The notes under the pieces: generated by a model
Databases searched by the model: none
What the model saw: the letters and a program-made list of their open reading frames with translations, nothing else
Told to the model about the DNA's origin: nothing
Made by a program: the position numbers and the translations under genes
Part shown: positions 16,417 through 24,567 of the stretch, one piece after another
Numbering within the stretch: position 1 is the first letter of the stretch
How the letters are laid out: every line of letters begins with the position of its first letter
DNA from: Secundilactobacillus hailunensis
GTDB lineage: Bacteria; Bacillota; Bacilli; Lactobacillales; Lactobacillaceae
DNA: 37,963 bases
Direction of reading: 5' to 3'
NCBI RefSeq assembly: GCF_005405185.1
Contig: NZ_BJDO01000024.1
Coordinates: 1-37,963 of the forward strand

Positions 16417-17279
16417 TGTGTCTCCCCTCCTTGGTCTAATCGTTCTCGAACCGTCTTGGCGTGTTCAAAGAATTGGTAGATTTTATCCGTATCATGTGCT
16501 TCAATCGCACTTTGAATTTCTTTTAACTGTGTCATATAAGTTGTGAGCTGCTCACTAATTGCTTCAGAGTTGCTCAGCATGATTGCCGTCCACATCGTTG
16601 GATCGGCACCGGCAATTCGGGTGGTACTCTTGAACCCACCGGCAGCCGCACTGAGTCCTACTGCATCATGTTTTAATTGGTGATCCGCGGTATTGACAAG
16701 GTTAGCGGCTAACACGTGCGGGACGTGGCTAATTTCGCTGACGAGGCCATCGTGGGCTTCAGCCGATACATTGACCCACCGTAATTGGGCCGGCTTAAGG
16801 CAGGCTTTAAACTGGGCTGTTTGCGCTGGGGTTTGCGACCCGTTCACGATGAAGTAAGTCGCGTGATCAAACAGGTCTTCTCGGCCGGCCCGACCGCCCG
16901 TCTTGTGTGAGCCAGCCATGGGATGACCGCCCATAAACGCGATCTGGTGTTTTTGCAGCTGCTTTGCGGCTGTCATCACCTGCATTTTAGTACTGCCCAC
17001 ATCCGTCACTAGCACATTCGGTTTTAACACCACTGCTGCCAGTTGATTCAATTGGTCAATAATCACTGAAACCGGGCCAGCGAGAACGATGATATCAGCG
17101 CGCGAAGCTGCCTTTAACAGCGTCACCCGTTCATCAATGATCCCCTGACCCAGCAGAAACTGGCCCGTATCGTCATTGGGGTCGTCCCCCAAAATTGTCG
17201 GCTGCACCGAACTTTGTTTCATGATCCGCGCAATTGAGCTGCCAATTAGGCCTAACCCACTTATCAATACCGTTGTCAT
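16413..17279 (-). CDS. tyrA: prephenate dehydrogenase
   Basis: 288 residues. Oxidatively decarboxylates prephenate to 4-hydroxyphenylpyruvate, the tyrosine branch. The NAD-binding loop LISGLGLIGSS is at the start; GGHPMAGSHKTG and EISHVPH are family motifs. It lacks the C-terminal ACT domain of Bacillus TyrA and is of the shorter type, so Tyr feedback may be weak. The ATG at 17279 has GAGGTG upstream; a GTG 9 bp earlier is less likely because it overlaps that site. It is 13 bp after aroA. No prephenate dehydratase gene is in the operon. Confidence 0.93.
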   Translation of the reverse strand: MTTVLISGLGLIGSSIARIMKQSSVQPTILGDDPNDDTGQFLLGQGIIDERVTLLKAASRADIIVLAGPVSVIIDQLNQLAAVVLKPNVLVTDVGSTKMQVMTAAKQLQKHQIAFMGGHPMAGSHKTGGRAGREDLFDHATYFIVNGSQTPAQTAQFKACLKPAQLRWVNVSAEAHDGLVSEISHVPHVLAANLVNTADHQLKHDAVGLSAAAGGFKSTTRIAGADPTMWTAIMLSNSEAISEQLTTYMTQLKEIQSAIEAHDTDKIYQFFEHAKTVRERLDQGGETQ

Positions 17280-17292
17280 ACCGATCACCTCA

Positions 17293-18579
17293 TTACAATA
17301 ATTGGTCTAAATCATCGAAAAATTCAGGGTAGGAAATCCGAACGCTATCAGCACCCTTCAACTGTAAAGGCATCTCGACCAGCAAGGCTGCAATCCCTAA
17401 AACCATCCCAATTCGATGATCATCATGGGCATCTAACACGGAATCAACCACGTGCCAGGGCTGACGGCCATCAATCACAAAGCCGTCTGGTAACTCTTCG
17501 ATTGCAATCCCCAATTTTTTAAATTCCGTCACGATGGCGCTGATCCGGTCCGTTTCCTTGACCCTTAACTCTTCAGCACCAGTGATCCGGCTAATTCCGT
17601 TCGCTTTGGCTGCTAATAAGGCGACCAGTGGCAGTTCGTCAATCACTGCTGGAATCTGGTCCTTCCCGATAGTGATCGGCTTTAAATCAGCTGACTGAAT
17701 CGTTAGATCACCTAAAGGTTCTCCCGTGGTGGGTTCAGACTTAATTGAAACGTTGCCGCCCATGGCCTTTAAAATCTCCAATAACCCGGTCCGCGTCTGG
17801 TTGAGGCCGACATCCTTCAACGTGATTTTCGAACCTGACACCAGACTGGCTGCGGTCATGAAAAACGCCGCTGAAGACATATCACCGGGAACCGTCATCG
17901 ACTGACCCGTTAAGTGTGGCTGCGGTGCAACGGTAATCGTTACCCCATCCGTCGCCGTTTGAATGTCTCCGCCAAAGGCCGTTAACATCCGCTCCGTATG
18001 GTCTCTGGTGGGTAATTTTTCGATTAACGTCGTGGGGCCATCCGCTTGCAAGGCCGCTAAAATCAGCGCACTTTTGACTTGCGCGCTGGCAACCTTGAGC
18101 TGGTAATGAACGGCGTGTAATTTTTGCCCCGTCACCGTCACTGGTAAATGACCATCAGTGGTCGTCATCTTAGCGCCCATAGTGGCCAGCGGTTCACTGA
18201 CCCGGCGCATCGGCCGCGTTGAGAGGGAATCATCGCCAATTAACGTTGTTTTAAATGATTGACCCGCTAATAACCCCATTATCAGCCGGGTAGTGGTCCC
18301 AGAATTTCCCATATCAAGCGGTTCAGAACTCGATTTCAGGCCGTGCAGGCCAACACCGTGAACGGTAACGGTCGTGCCATTACGCTCAATCGGCACCCCC
18401 AGTTGCTGAAAGGCAGCCAAAGTCGACAGACAGTCCGCTGAAGTCAGAAAATGCGTCAGTGTAGTTGTTCCTTCACTGATAGCGCCTAACATAATGCCCC
18501 GGTGGGAGATGCTTTTATCGCCAGGCACGGTGAGTTCACCATGTAACCCCTGGGCTGGTTTAGTTTTAAGTGTTCTCAT
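17293..18579 (-). CDS. aroA: 3-phosphoshikimate 1-carboxyvinyltransferase (EPSP synthase)
   Basis: 428 residues from the ATG at 18579, which has AGAGGAAG just upstream; the frame extends 12 codons further into aroC without a ribosome binding site. Transfers the enolpyruvyl group of PEP to shikimate 3-phosphate. PGDKSISHR (19-27), GNSGTTTRL (91-99), RPMRR and LRVKETDR are conserved. The GNSGTT and RPMRR wording is closer to the Bacillus-type enzyme than to the E. coli type. It is 13 bp after the aroC stop. Confidence 0.95.
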   Translation of the reverse strand: MRTLKTKPAQGLHGELTVPGDKSISHRGIMLGAISEGTTTLTHFLTSADCLSTLAAFQQLGVPIERNGTTVTVHGVGLHGLKSSSEPLDMGNSGTTTRLIMGLLAGQSFKTTLIGDDSLSTRPMRRVSEPLATMGAKMTTTDGHLPVTVTGQKLHAVHYQLKVASAQVKSALILAALQADGPTTLIEKLPTRDHTERMLTAFGGDIQTATDGVTITVAPQPHLTGQSMTVPGDMSSAAFFMTAASLVSGSKITLKDVGLNQTRTGLLEILKAMGGNVSIKSEPTTGEPLGDLTIQSADLKPITIGKDQIPAVIDELPLVALLAAKANGISRITGAEELRVKETDRISAIVTEFKKLGIAIEELPDGFVIDGRQPWHVVDSVLDAHDDHRIGMVLGIAALLVEMPLQLKGADSVRISYPEFFDDLDQLL

Positions 18580-18592
18580 ATGCAATCTTCCT

Positions 18593-19759
18593 CTAGTAGT
18601 TTTTGAGTTCTTCACGGTAAGCCTTTAGCTGAGCCTTCAAACGATCCATGTTACTACCGTCGAAGGTGTCGGTGATTGCCTTAGCTAACTCAATAGCAAC
18701 CACGCTTTCGATTACGATGGAAGCCGGCACGATGGCTGTCGTGTCAGAGCGTTCAACGCTGGCCTTCTTAACTTCCTTAGTTTCAACGTCAACGCTTTGC
18801 AGTGGCTTGTACAACGTTGGGATGGGCTTCATCGCCGCCTTAACAATGATTGGCATCCCGTTAGTCATCCCACCTTCAAAACCGCCTAAATGATCCGACT
18901 CACGGGTGAAGCCTTCACCTGCATGCCAGTCGATTTCATCCATCACTTGACTGCCGAAACTAGTGGCGGCCTTGAAGCCATCACCGATTTCAACCCCCTT
19001 CATGGCATTGACACCCATGACGGCCGCGGCAATCTTACCATCTAATTTCGTATCCCAGCTGATGTAACTGCCCAAGCCAGCGGGCACGTTGGTGGCGACT
19101 ACCCGGACAATGCCGCCCAGTGTATCGCCATCCTTCTTTGTTTGATCGATCAGATTATGAATGGCTTCAACCTTATCGCCTTGAACCACCCGCAGATCAT
19201 TTTGGCTGATCAGCTGATTAATTTCATCTACATCCAATGGCGCTTGGTCATCCGCTGCTATTGAACCGATCTGCTGTACATAGCCCACAATATCAATACC
19301 TAACTGCTGCAATAGCTGTTTTGAAATGGCACCAATAGCCACCCGCATGGCAGTTTCCCGGGCACTTGAGCGTTCCAAAACGTTCCGTAGGTCGCGGTGA
19401 TTGTATTTCATCCCGCCAACCAGATCAGCATGCCCTGGTCGTGGCCGTTCAACTTTACGCAGGGAATTCTCCGCGGTTTCATCGGCGATTGGGTCCATGA
19501 TCTTACCCCAGTGGGCGTGATCACGGTTATTGACGACTAATGCAATCGGTGAACCCAGTGTTTTCTTGTGGCGAACACCACCGACAATGGTGACTTCATC
19601 ATGTTCGATTTTTTGCCGGCTGCCCCGACCGTAGCCGCCTTGGCGGGCTGCTAATTGCGCATTAATGGCATCAATGTCCAGTAGTAAGCCAGCCGGTAAG
19701 CCTTCAATGATCCCGGTGAGCTGCGGTCCGTGTGATTCGCCTGCAGTTAAGTAATTCAT
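18593..19759 (-). CDS. aroC: chorismate synthase
   Basis: 388 residues. Converts EPSP to chorismate with reduced FMN. The family signatures are present: GESHGPQLTGIIEGLPAG near the start, GGYGRGSRQKIEHDEV, RPGHADLVGGMKY, SSARETAMRVA and RSDTTAIVPA. The ATG has AGGGGAT upstream and lies 16 bp after the chorismate mutase stop. In Firmicutes the enzyme needs a separate NAD(P)H-dependent flavin reductase, and none is in this operon. Confidence 0.95.
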   Translation of the reverse strand: MNYLTAGESHGPQLTGIIEGLPAGLLLDIDAINAQLAARQGGYGRGSRQKIEHDEVTIVGGVRHKKTLGSPIALVVNNRDHAHWGKIMDPIADETAENSLRKVERPRPGHADLVGGMKYNHRDLRNVLERSSARETAMRVAIGAISKQLLQQLGIDIVGYVQQIGSIAADDQAPLDVDEINQLISQNDLRVVQGDKVEAIHNLIDQTKKDGDTLGGIVRVVATNVPAGLGSYISWDTKLDGKIAAAVMGVNAMKGVEIGDGFKAATSFGSQVMDEIDWHAGEGFTRESDHLGGFEGGMTNGMPIIVKAAMKPIPTLYKPLQSVDVETKEVKKASVERSDTTAIVPASIVIESVVAIELAKAITDTFDGSNMDRLKAQLKAYREELKNY

Positions 19760-19775
19760 AGTTTTAATCCCCTTT

Positions 19776-20099
19776 TTAGTGAGTCCGTTTCATCTTCGTT
19801 AAGTAATCTTGGTAGTCTCTGGAGTTCTTCATGATGGTTGCAAAAATATGGCGCATATAGGCTCTGGTTTCCGGATTCGGATCGTTTCCCGTTACGCGGT
19901 CAAGCACCTGATCTTCCCGACCGTGATCCATAATTGGCAAGTTGGCTGTCTTTTTAGCTTCATTCACCTTCGTCACCGCTTCAAACCGTTGGGCTAAAAG
20001 CGTGACGAGCTGATCATCAATATCATTGATCTGCTGCCGGGCAGCCGTTAATTCGTTGGGTTGCCACGCACCTGTTGCATTATCCTTTGTTTCCATCAT
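19776..20099 (-). CDS. chorismate mutase (AroQ-class, monofunctional)
   Basis: 107 residues, all helical, with the AroQ pattern: LTAARQQINDIDDQLVTLLAQRFEAVTKVNEAKK (about 18-51), REDQVLDRV and the C-terminal helix IFATIMKNSRDYQ. It rearranges chorismate to prephenate, the branch point toward Tyr and Phe. The ATG at 20099 has AAGGAG 8 nt upstream; a second ATG follows directly. As the first gene of the operon behind a leader terminator, it and everything downstream would be subject to attenuation. Its product feeds tyrA in the same operon. Confidence 0.9.
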   Translation of the reverse strand: MMETKDNATGAWQPNELTAARQQINDIDDQLVTLLAQRFEAVTKVNEAKKTANLPIMDHGREDQVLDRVTGNDPNPETRAYMRHIFATIMKNSRDYQDYLTKMKRTH

Positions 20100-20125
20100 T
20101 TAAATCACTCCTTATTTGTGGTACG

Positions 20126-20157
20126 AAAAAAGCCAGCTAGACGATCTAGCTGGCTTT
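20126..20157 (-). terminator. attenuator terminator in front of the chorismate mutase gene
   Basis: Perfect 13-bp stem (AAAGCCAGCTAGA 20157-20145 with TCTAGCTGGCTTT 20141-20129 on the minus strand), 3-nt loop, followed by T to 20126. It lies 27 bp upstream of the start codon and after the promoter, so it terminates in the leader and not at an operon end. Confidence 0.92.
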
Positions 20158-20281
20158 CATTATTCCCTTTACGGAATCAACGTAGTCCAGCTAGAAACTT
20201 CACGTCTAGCTGGCACGACAAATTGACGGCTTGCTTTAGACGCGAACGCGATTTTGGCGTCCGCATTTAAAGTTGCGGACG

Positions 20282-20344
20282 CTAACTAAAGTAATAACCG
20301 TACCAATACGCATTAACTTGAGCTAACTGTGTCTTCATTGTCAT
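20282..20344 (-). CDS. aromatic-rich leader peptide of the aro operon
   Basis: A 20-codon frame reads MTMKTQLAQVNAYWYGYYFS and then TAG. Six of the last eight residues are aromatic: four Tyr, one Trp, one Phe. AGAAGGGA lies just upstream of the first ATG (spacing 4-5 nt) and at 10 nt from the in-frame ATG at 20338, so either start is possible. It begins about 20 nt after the predicted transcription start, and hairpin 1 starts at its stop codon. The composition matches the end products of the operon it precedes, which is the hallmark of a control peptide for ribosome-mediated attenuation. Confidence 0.82.
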   Translation of the reverse strand: MTMKTQLAQVNAYWYGYYFS

Positions 20345-20371
20345 TGATCCCTTCTCATTTAGATTGTTTTC

Positions 20372-20400
20372 ATTAAAACATATTGAGAAATTTTAGTCAA
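20372..20400 (-). promoter_or_regulatory. promoter of the aro operon
   Basis: On the minus strand TTGACT (20400-20395), 17-nt spacer, TTTAAT (20377-20372). The start site would be near 20365, giving a leader of about 265 nt. It lies only 48 bp beyond the folP stop. Confidence 0.65.
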
Positions 20401-20447
20401 CATTTATTCTTTTCTCACTTTAAAATAACCACTGCTACGCGTCTTTT

Positions 20448-21593
20448 TTAGACTAACCAGTAGCCCTGATTAATGCGGTCTAGCAGCGTTACCATTTGCC
20501 GGGTCTCTTTAACATCGTGCACCCGAATAATTTTACCGCCCTTTTGCATCATGGCCACTTCGCTGACCAGCGTCATTGGCAGCCGGTCATCCTTTTTGAG
20601 CCCCAGCAGGTTATGCAGGTAGCCCTTCCGTGAAACGGCCACCATCATTGGCCGGTTAAGGTCGTTGAACTGGTTAGTGTTGTTCATGATAGCGTAATCC
20701 TGATCATCATGTTGGACTTTATCATTAGCATAGCCTAATCCTTGATCAATAGCGATACGATCACGATCAATACCAGCTGCGGTCAGGGCATTTAAATTAC
20801 CCTCGAAGAACTGGTGAGCCTCATCCGTCATCACCTGAAAATCAAAATCTCGCCCGTTTAGCATGGTCAGCAGGCCCACGTCAGATTGCGCCATCAGCTT
20901 CACCTTGGCCGGATCATCCGTGAAACTGTTGATGTCATTAATAATGGCCACGCCAGCATCAATGGCTGCTGCCATCACTGGTACCTTATAGGTATCAATC
21001 GCCAGTACTGCCTCTGGGAAACGACTCTTAATGGCCTTGATATACGGAATCGTCCGCTCTAGTTCAACTTTAGGCGTCACTTCGGTGTAACCTGGCCGAG
21101 TAGTCTGACCGTTAACTTCGATCACGTCAGCCCCGGCTTCTATCATCTGTGATACGTGCGCTAAAACGGTATCCATAGTCGTATAACGGCCCCCATCATA
21201 AAATGAATCCGGCGTAATGTTCATAATACCGTAGATCATTGACGTATCACGGAGTTCAAACCGTTTGCCAGCCACTTGCCAGTCTAATGCATGAGCAGCC
21301 AAAATTTGTTTTAATGATGATTCAACTGCCTCTTCGGCTGAAAACCAATCTGGCCAGTGCTGAACTAATAGCCGCAATGCTGGCAACGTGAGCAGCCCCC
21401 AAACGGTGTCCTGGTTAACACTGACAACGGCATCTAGTTGGCGGAGCCGTTTTTGCAACTGGGACGTTTCCGAAGTGGTAACTGCCGTGAACTGCAGGGC
21501 AACTAATCGTTGTTGCTGTGCCAATTGGTATAACGCCTGGCTTTGAAAATCAGTGGCGTGTTGAAACTGGTTGGTCATCTCTTGAACTTGCAT
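20448..21593 (-). CDS. folP: dihydropteroate synthase
   Basis: 381 residues. Joins dihydropterin pyrophosphate to p-aminobenzoate. The catalytic domain starts near 116: GIMNITPDSFYDGG (122-135), AIDTYK (198-203), INDINSF (218-224), VSRKGYL and a C-terminal IIRVHDVKET. A helical N-terminal extension of about 115 residues, absent from E. coli FolP, has no recognised function. The loop that usually reads D-V-G-G-E-S-T-R-P-G is EVNGQTTRPG (159-168) here, which may affect sulfonamide or pABA binding. ATG at 21593 with GAGAGGAG. Last gene of the fol operon; no terminator follows. Confidence 0.93.
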   Translation of the reverse strand: MQVQEMTNQFQHATDFQSQALYQLAQQQRLVALQFTAVTTSETSQLQKRLRQLDAVVSVNQDTVWGLLTLPALRLLVQHWPDWFSAEEAVESSLKQILAAHALDWQVAGKRFELRDTSMIYGIMNITPDSFYDGGRYTTMDTVLAHVSQMIEAGADVIEVNGQTTRPGYTEVTPKVELERTIPYIKAIKSRFPEAVLAIDTYKVPVMAAAIDAGVAIINDINSFTDDPAKVKLMAQSDVGLLTMLNGRDFDFQVMTDEAHQFFEGNLNALTAAGIDRDRIAIDQGLGYANDKVQHDDQDYAIMNNTNQFNDLNRPMMVAVSRKGYLHNLLGLKKDDRLPMTLVSEVAMMQKGGKIIRVHDVKETRQMVTLLDRINQGYWLV

Positions 21594-21595
21594 CT

Positions 21596-22177
21596 TTAAA
21601 CTCCTCTCAATTCTGCCGCTAATTGCTTGGCTGCTAGTCCGCGATGGGTCAGTGGCAGCCGTTGTGCGTCAGGTAATTGCGCTAATGTGTGTTGCTGGTG
21701 GGGCAGGATAAACAGTTTATCAAATCCCGTGGAATAAGTCCCCTGAGTCTGTTTCGCTAAGGTGCCGCTCACACGGCCGCTAACCGTCACTGGCGACTGT
21801 CCCGGTGCAATGGCCACCAGCGTACTGATCATGGTTGCCCGCCGATCCAAGCGTCCCTGCATGGCGTTTAAAATAGTTTGGTTATCACTGTGGGCAACAT
21901 CTTGGTGCAGTTCGCGTTTAGTTGTCACGCCCAGGTGTTTGCCAAGCACGGGAATTTCAATCCCGCTATCGTCAGCAATGACCCCCTTAGTCGTCAAACC
22001 CGCTACAAATTGGGCTTTCCGTAATGCATTAGCGGCGTAACTGACCGTTTGTTCCGTTGGAAACGTGACTTTGGGCAATTCAGCCGTATAGGAAACCGCC
22101 TGAATGCCGTAGAATGCCAAACACTTGATTAAATCTTGCGTTTTATACTGATTATTTGATGCAATTAACCATTTCAC
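21596..22177 (-). CDS. HAM1/RdgB-family nucleoside triphosphate pyrophosphatase in the fol operon
   Basis: 193 residues. WLIASNNQYKTQDL at the start and VIADDSGIEIPVLGK (about 66-80) are HAM1 signatures. The usual role is hydrolysis of ITP, XTP and dITP. Its place between folC and folP, as in the fol clusters of other lactic acid bacteria, suggests it removes pyrophosphate from dihydroneopterin triphosphate, the FolQ step that is otherwise missing here. That assignment is inference. The GTG start at 22177 overlaps the folC stop (TAGTG), and folP begins 2 bp after its stop. Confidence 0.85.
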   Translation of the reverse strand: MKWLIASNNQYKTQDLIKCLAFYGIQAVSYTAELPKVTFPTEQTVSYAANALRKAQFVAGLTTKGVIADDSGIEIPVLGKHLGVTTKRELHQDVAHSDNQTILNAMQGRLDRRATMISTLVAIAPGQSPVTVSGRVSGTLAKQTQGTYSTGFDKLFILPHQQHTLAQLPDAQRLPLTHRGLAAKQLAAELRGV

Positions 22178-23496
22178 TATAGACCACCACCCATTGCTGC
22201 CAGTTCGCGGACCACGTAAAATGAACCGCCGACCACGATCATGCCGTTTTCGGGCAACGTTTGGCGAGCCATCTGCATGGCTTGCGACATATTCGCCATA
22301 GGCTGGACGTTAGCTGTCGGTGAAAGTTCCTGGATCTGACTGGCTAACTGCGTCCCAGATAATGCCCGTTGTGGATTATCCGGAGTCACGGTCAGCACGC
22401 GTTCAGCTAGTGGTAACAGTAATTTCAGCATTGGCGTCACCGCTTTGTCAGCCAAGAAACCAACGATCCACGTTACTGAAAACTGTTTGATCAGTGGTCT
22501 TAAACTGTTCGTCAACGCTGCCATGCCATCTGGATTATGGGCAACATCCACCACAATCAGCGGGTGCTGTGAGATCACGGTCAGTCGTCCCGGTAGCTGA
22601 ATTCGTTGCAGACCAGTTTTAACGGCTTCATCGGATAACGTCACCATTTGTTTTCTTAAAACGACCACTGCCGTCAGAACTAACGTGACGTTTTCGCTTT
22701 GAAAATCTCCCGCGACGTTTAGGGTCAACGCCGGCCAGTCAAACAGCTCACTGTGAAGCTGAACCGTCATGCCAGTAAAACTGCGCTTTAAGATCGTCAC
22801 TTTCGTTTGAGGTGCCACCAGAGAAACATCCTGTTTTTGCGTCTCTTTTTGCAGGACATTTAAGGCTTCAGGTGCTTGATCAGACAGCGTCACCACCGTC
22901 GTCCCCGGTTTAATAATTTTCGATTTTTGCGTCGCAATTTTAGTCAGCGTATCGCCTAAGATCTGCATATGATCCATGGCAATGCGCGTAAAGATGGTCA
23001 GTTGCGGGGCACTGATGGCATTGGTCGCATCCGTCAGGCCGCCCAACCCGGCTTCTAAGATCACGTAGTCCGCCCGTTGATTGCGATACCAGATCAGACT
23101 GATCAAAAACTGCCATTCAAAAATTGAAACATCCGTTGTTTTCAGCCCAAGCCGCTTAATCACCGGTTTGATTTCGTTATAGCTATCAATAAAAGCCGCT
23201 TCCGTGATCCACTGATGGTTAAACTGAATCTGCTCACGGTCATTTAAAATGGCGGGACTGTTGAACCGGCCAACCTGATAACCCTGCGCCTCCAAAATTG
23301 CGCTTAACATGGCGCCAGTTGACCCCTTGCCGTTGGTGCCGGCAATGTGGATCACGTGGTAGTGCTGATCCGGATGATCCAGTGCTGCCACAATCTTTCG
23401 CAGTAAGGGGACCCGGTTATTATCGCCCACCAAGCGCGCCTGGTTAAACTGGTCAACCAGTTGTTGGTACATTTCATGTATCGTTTGTTGATTCAC
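22177..23496 (-). CDS. folC: folylpolyglutamate/dihydrofolate synthase
   Basis: About 439 residues. Adds glutamate to dihydropteroate and folates with ATP. The P-loop HIAGTNGKGSTGAML is near 53-67, EAGLGGLTDATN near 149-160, and AMDHMQILGDT is the second family motif. The mur-ligase C-terminal domain follows (VDVAHNPDGM). The start is uncertain: GTG at 23496 has GGGTGAT upstream and is preferred; GTG at 23505 overlaps the folE stop as GTGA and would add three residues. Lactobacilli often carry a second folC elsewhere, so this may be the cluster-specific folC2. Confidence 0.9.
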   Translation of the reverse strand: MNQQTIHEMYQQLVDQFNQARLVGDNNRVPLLRKIVAALDHPDQHYHVIHIAGTNGKGSTGAMLSAILEAQGYQVGRFNSPAILNDREQIQFNHQWITEAAFIDSYNEIKPVIKRLGLKTTDVSIFEWQFLISLIWYRNQRADYVILEAGLGGLTDATNAISAPQLTIFTRIAMDHMQILGDTLTKIATQKSKIIKPGTTVVTLSDQAPEALNVLQKETQKQDVSLVAPQTKVTILKRSFTGMTVQLHSELFDWPALTLNVAGDFQSENVTLVLTAVVVLRKQMVTLSDEAVKTGLQRIQLPGRLTVISQHPLIVVDVAHNPDGMAALTNSLRPLIKQFSVTWIVGFLADKAVTPMLKLLLPLAERVLTVTPDNPQRALSGTQLASQIQELSPTANVQPMANMSQAMQMARQTLPENGMIVVGGSFYVVRELAAMGGGL

Positions 23497-23501
23497 TATT
23501 A

Positions 23502-24071
23502 TCACCCGTTAATTCGCTGTAAGAATTCCTGCTTAAGGTCGCGGTCGGACTTGAATACCCCAGTGTAATAACTGGTTTCAGTCTGACTGCCCGTTTTTTC
23601 AACTCCGCGCATTTCCATGCACATATGGCGGGCTGAAACGGAAATCGCGATGCCCTTTGGATCTAAGATGCGCGTCAGTTCCTTAGCAATATTCACGGTC
23701 ATGCGTTCCTGAACGTTGGGCCGCTTAGCACAATAGTTGATCAGCCGGGGAATCTTGCTGAGCCCCATGACCCGCTGATGATTAGGAATATAAGCCACAT
23801 CCACCGTTCCAAAAAACGGCAGTAAGTGGTGTTCGCACATGGAGTAAAACGAAATATCTTTGATCAGCACCATTTCGGTGGTCTCGTCCACCGGAAAGAG
23901 TTTGTAATTATCAAACGCTGGGGCCTTCACTGAAGAAAATACTTCGTTATACATTCGGGCGACTCGCGCCGGGGTTTCAACTAGGCCTTCGCGATTAGGA
24001 TCTTCACCCACCGCCTCTAAAATCATTTTGACTGCCTGTTCGATTTTTTTCTGATTTGCGTCATCTATCAT
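23502..24071 (-). CDS. folE: GTP cyclohydrolase I
   Basis: 189 residues. Converts GTP to dihydroneopterin triphosphate, the first step of folate synthesis. The zinc ligands C79, H82 (CEHHLLPF) and C151 (SARHMCMEMRG) are present, as is the usual VGEDPNREGLVETPARVARM start. The ATG at 24071 overlaps the folK end by 11 bp, and GAAGGAG lies about 11 nt upstream. Confidence 0.96.
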   Translation of the reverse strand: MIDDANQKKIEQAVKMILEAVGEDPNREGLVETPARVARMYNEVFSSVKAPAFDNYKLFPVDETTEMVLIKDISFYSMCEHHLLPFFGTVDVAYIPNHQRVMGLSKIPRLINYCAKRPNVQERMTVNIAKELTRILDPKGIAISVSARHMCMEMRGVEKTGSQTETSYYTGVFKSDRDLKQEFLQRING

Positions 24072-24567
24072 ATTTTATAGCGGCTCCTTCTACTTTTTTG
24101 ATCCAACTTGTATCTGCCTTTTCTGCCAAGGCAGCGTCTACTTGTGGTTTAACCTGCGAATCGTCACCAGCAATTTCCTGTACCGGTAACAATACAAAAT
24201 TCCGCTCGTGGGCGTGTGGGTGCGGCACGGTCAACGTTGCCGTGTTGATCTGCCGATTACCCCAGTACACGATATCTAAATCAATGGTCCGCGGTCCCCA
24301 ATGCTGCAACCGCCGTCTGTGACCGGCCTGTTCAATATCGTGAAGCACGTCTAATAAACGCTGCGGTGTCAGTGTGGTGGTTATTGAAACGGCAATGTTA
24401 TAAAAATTAGCCTGGTCTAAATTGCCCCACGGTTGCGTTTCGTAGACTGAAGAAACGGCTTGGATTTGCACGTTGGCATTGTTTTGAAGCAGCTTAACCG
24501 CCTGAGTCAGGTTGGCAATCCGCTCACCAATGTTCGAACCAATACTTAAATAAACTTGCTCACTCAT
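24061..24567 (-). CDS. folK: 2-amino-4-hydroxy-6-hydroxymethyldihydropteridine diphosphokinase
   Basis: 168 residues from the ATG at 24567 (MSEQVYLSIGSNIGERIANL), which has GGGTGA upstream; the frame runs 19 codons further back into folB without a start signal. It pyrophosphorylates the pterin alcohol. YETQPWGNLDQANFYN, RRRLQHWGPRTIDLDIVYWG and PHPHAHERNFVLLP are the classical motifs. It overlaps folB by 8 bp and folE by 11 bp. Confidence 0.95.
   Translation of the reverse strand: MSEQVYLSIGSNIGERIANLTQAVKLLQNNANVQIQAVSSVYETQPWGNLDQANFYNIAVSITTTLTPQRLLDVLHDIEQAGHRRRLQHWGPRTIDLDIVYWGNRQINTATLTVPHPHAHERNFVLLPVQEIAGDDSQVKPQVDAALAEKADTSWIKKVEGAAIKYDR

Larger units (their letters stand above)
20126..20365 (-). 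promoter_or_regulatory. leader RNA with mutually exclusive hairpins (aromatic attenuator)
   Basis: In order on the minus strand: the leader peptide frame; hairpin 1, a perfect 9-bp stem GCGTCCGCA (20282-20274) with TGCGGACGC (20265-20257), whose first base is the last base of the stop codon; hairpin 2, CCAGCTAGA (20213-20205) with TCTAGCTGG (20195-20187); a 5-bp hairpin at 20162-20177; and the terminator. Hairpin 2 and the terminator use the same 9-nt arms, so the 3' arm of hairpin 2 can pair with the 5' arm of the terminator instead and act as antiterminator. I saw no T-box sequence. Which ribosome position favours which fold cannot be settled by eye. Confidence 0.75.

Noticed and set aside
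20100-20365. T-box riboswitch in front of the aro operon
   Set aside because: The conserved T-box sequence (AGGGTGGNACCGCG) and the antiterminator layout are not present; a peptide-coding frame with aromatic codons is.
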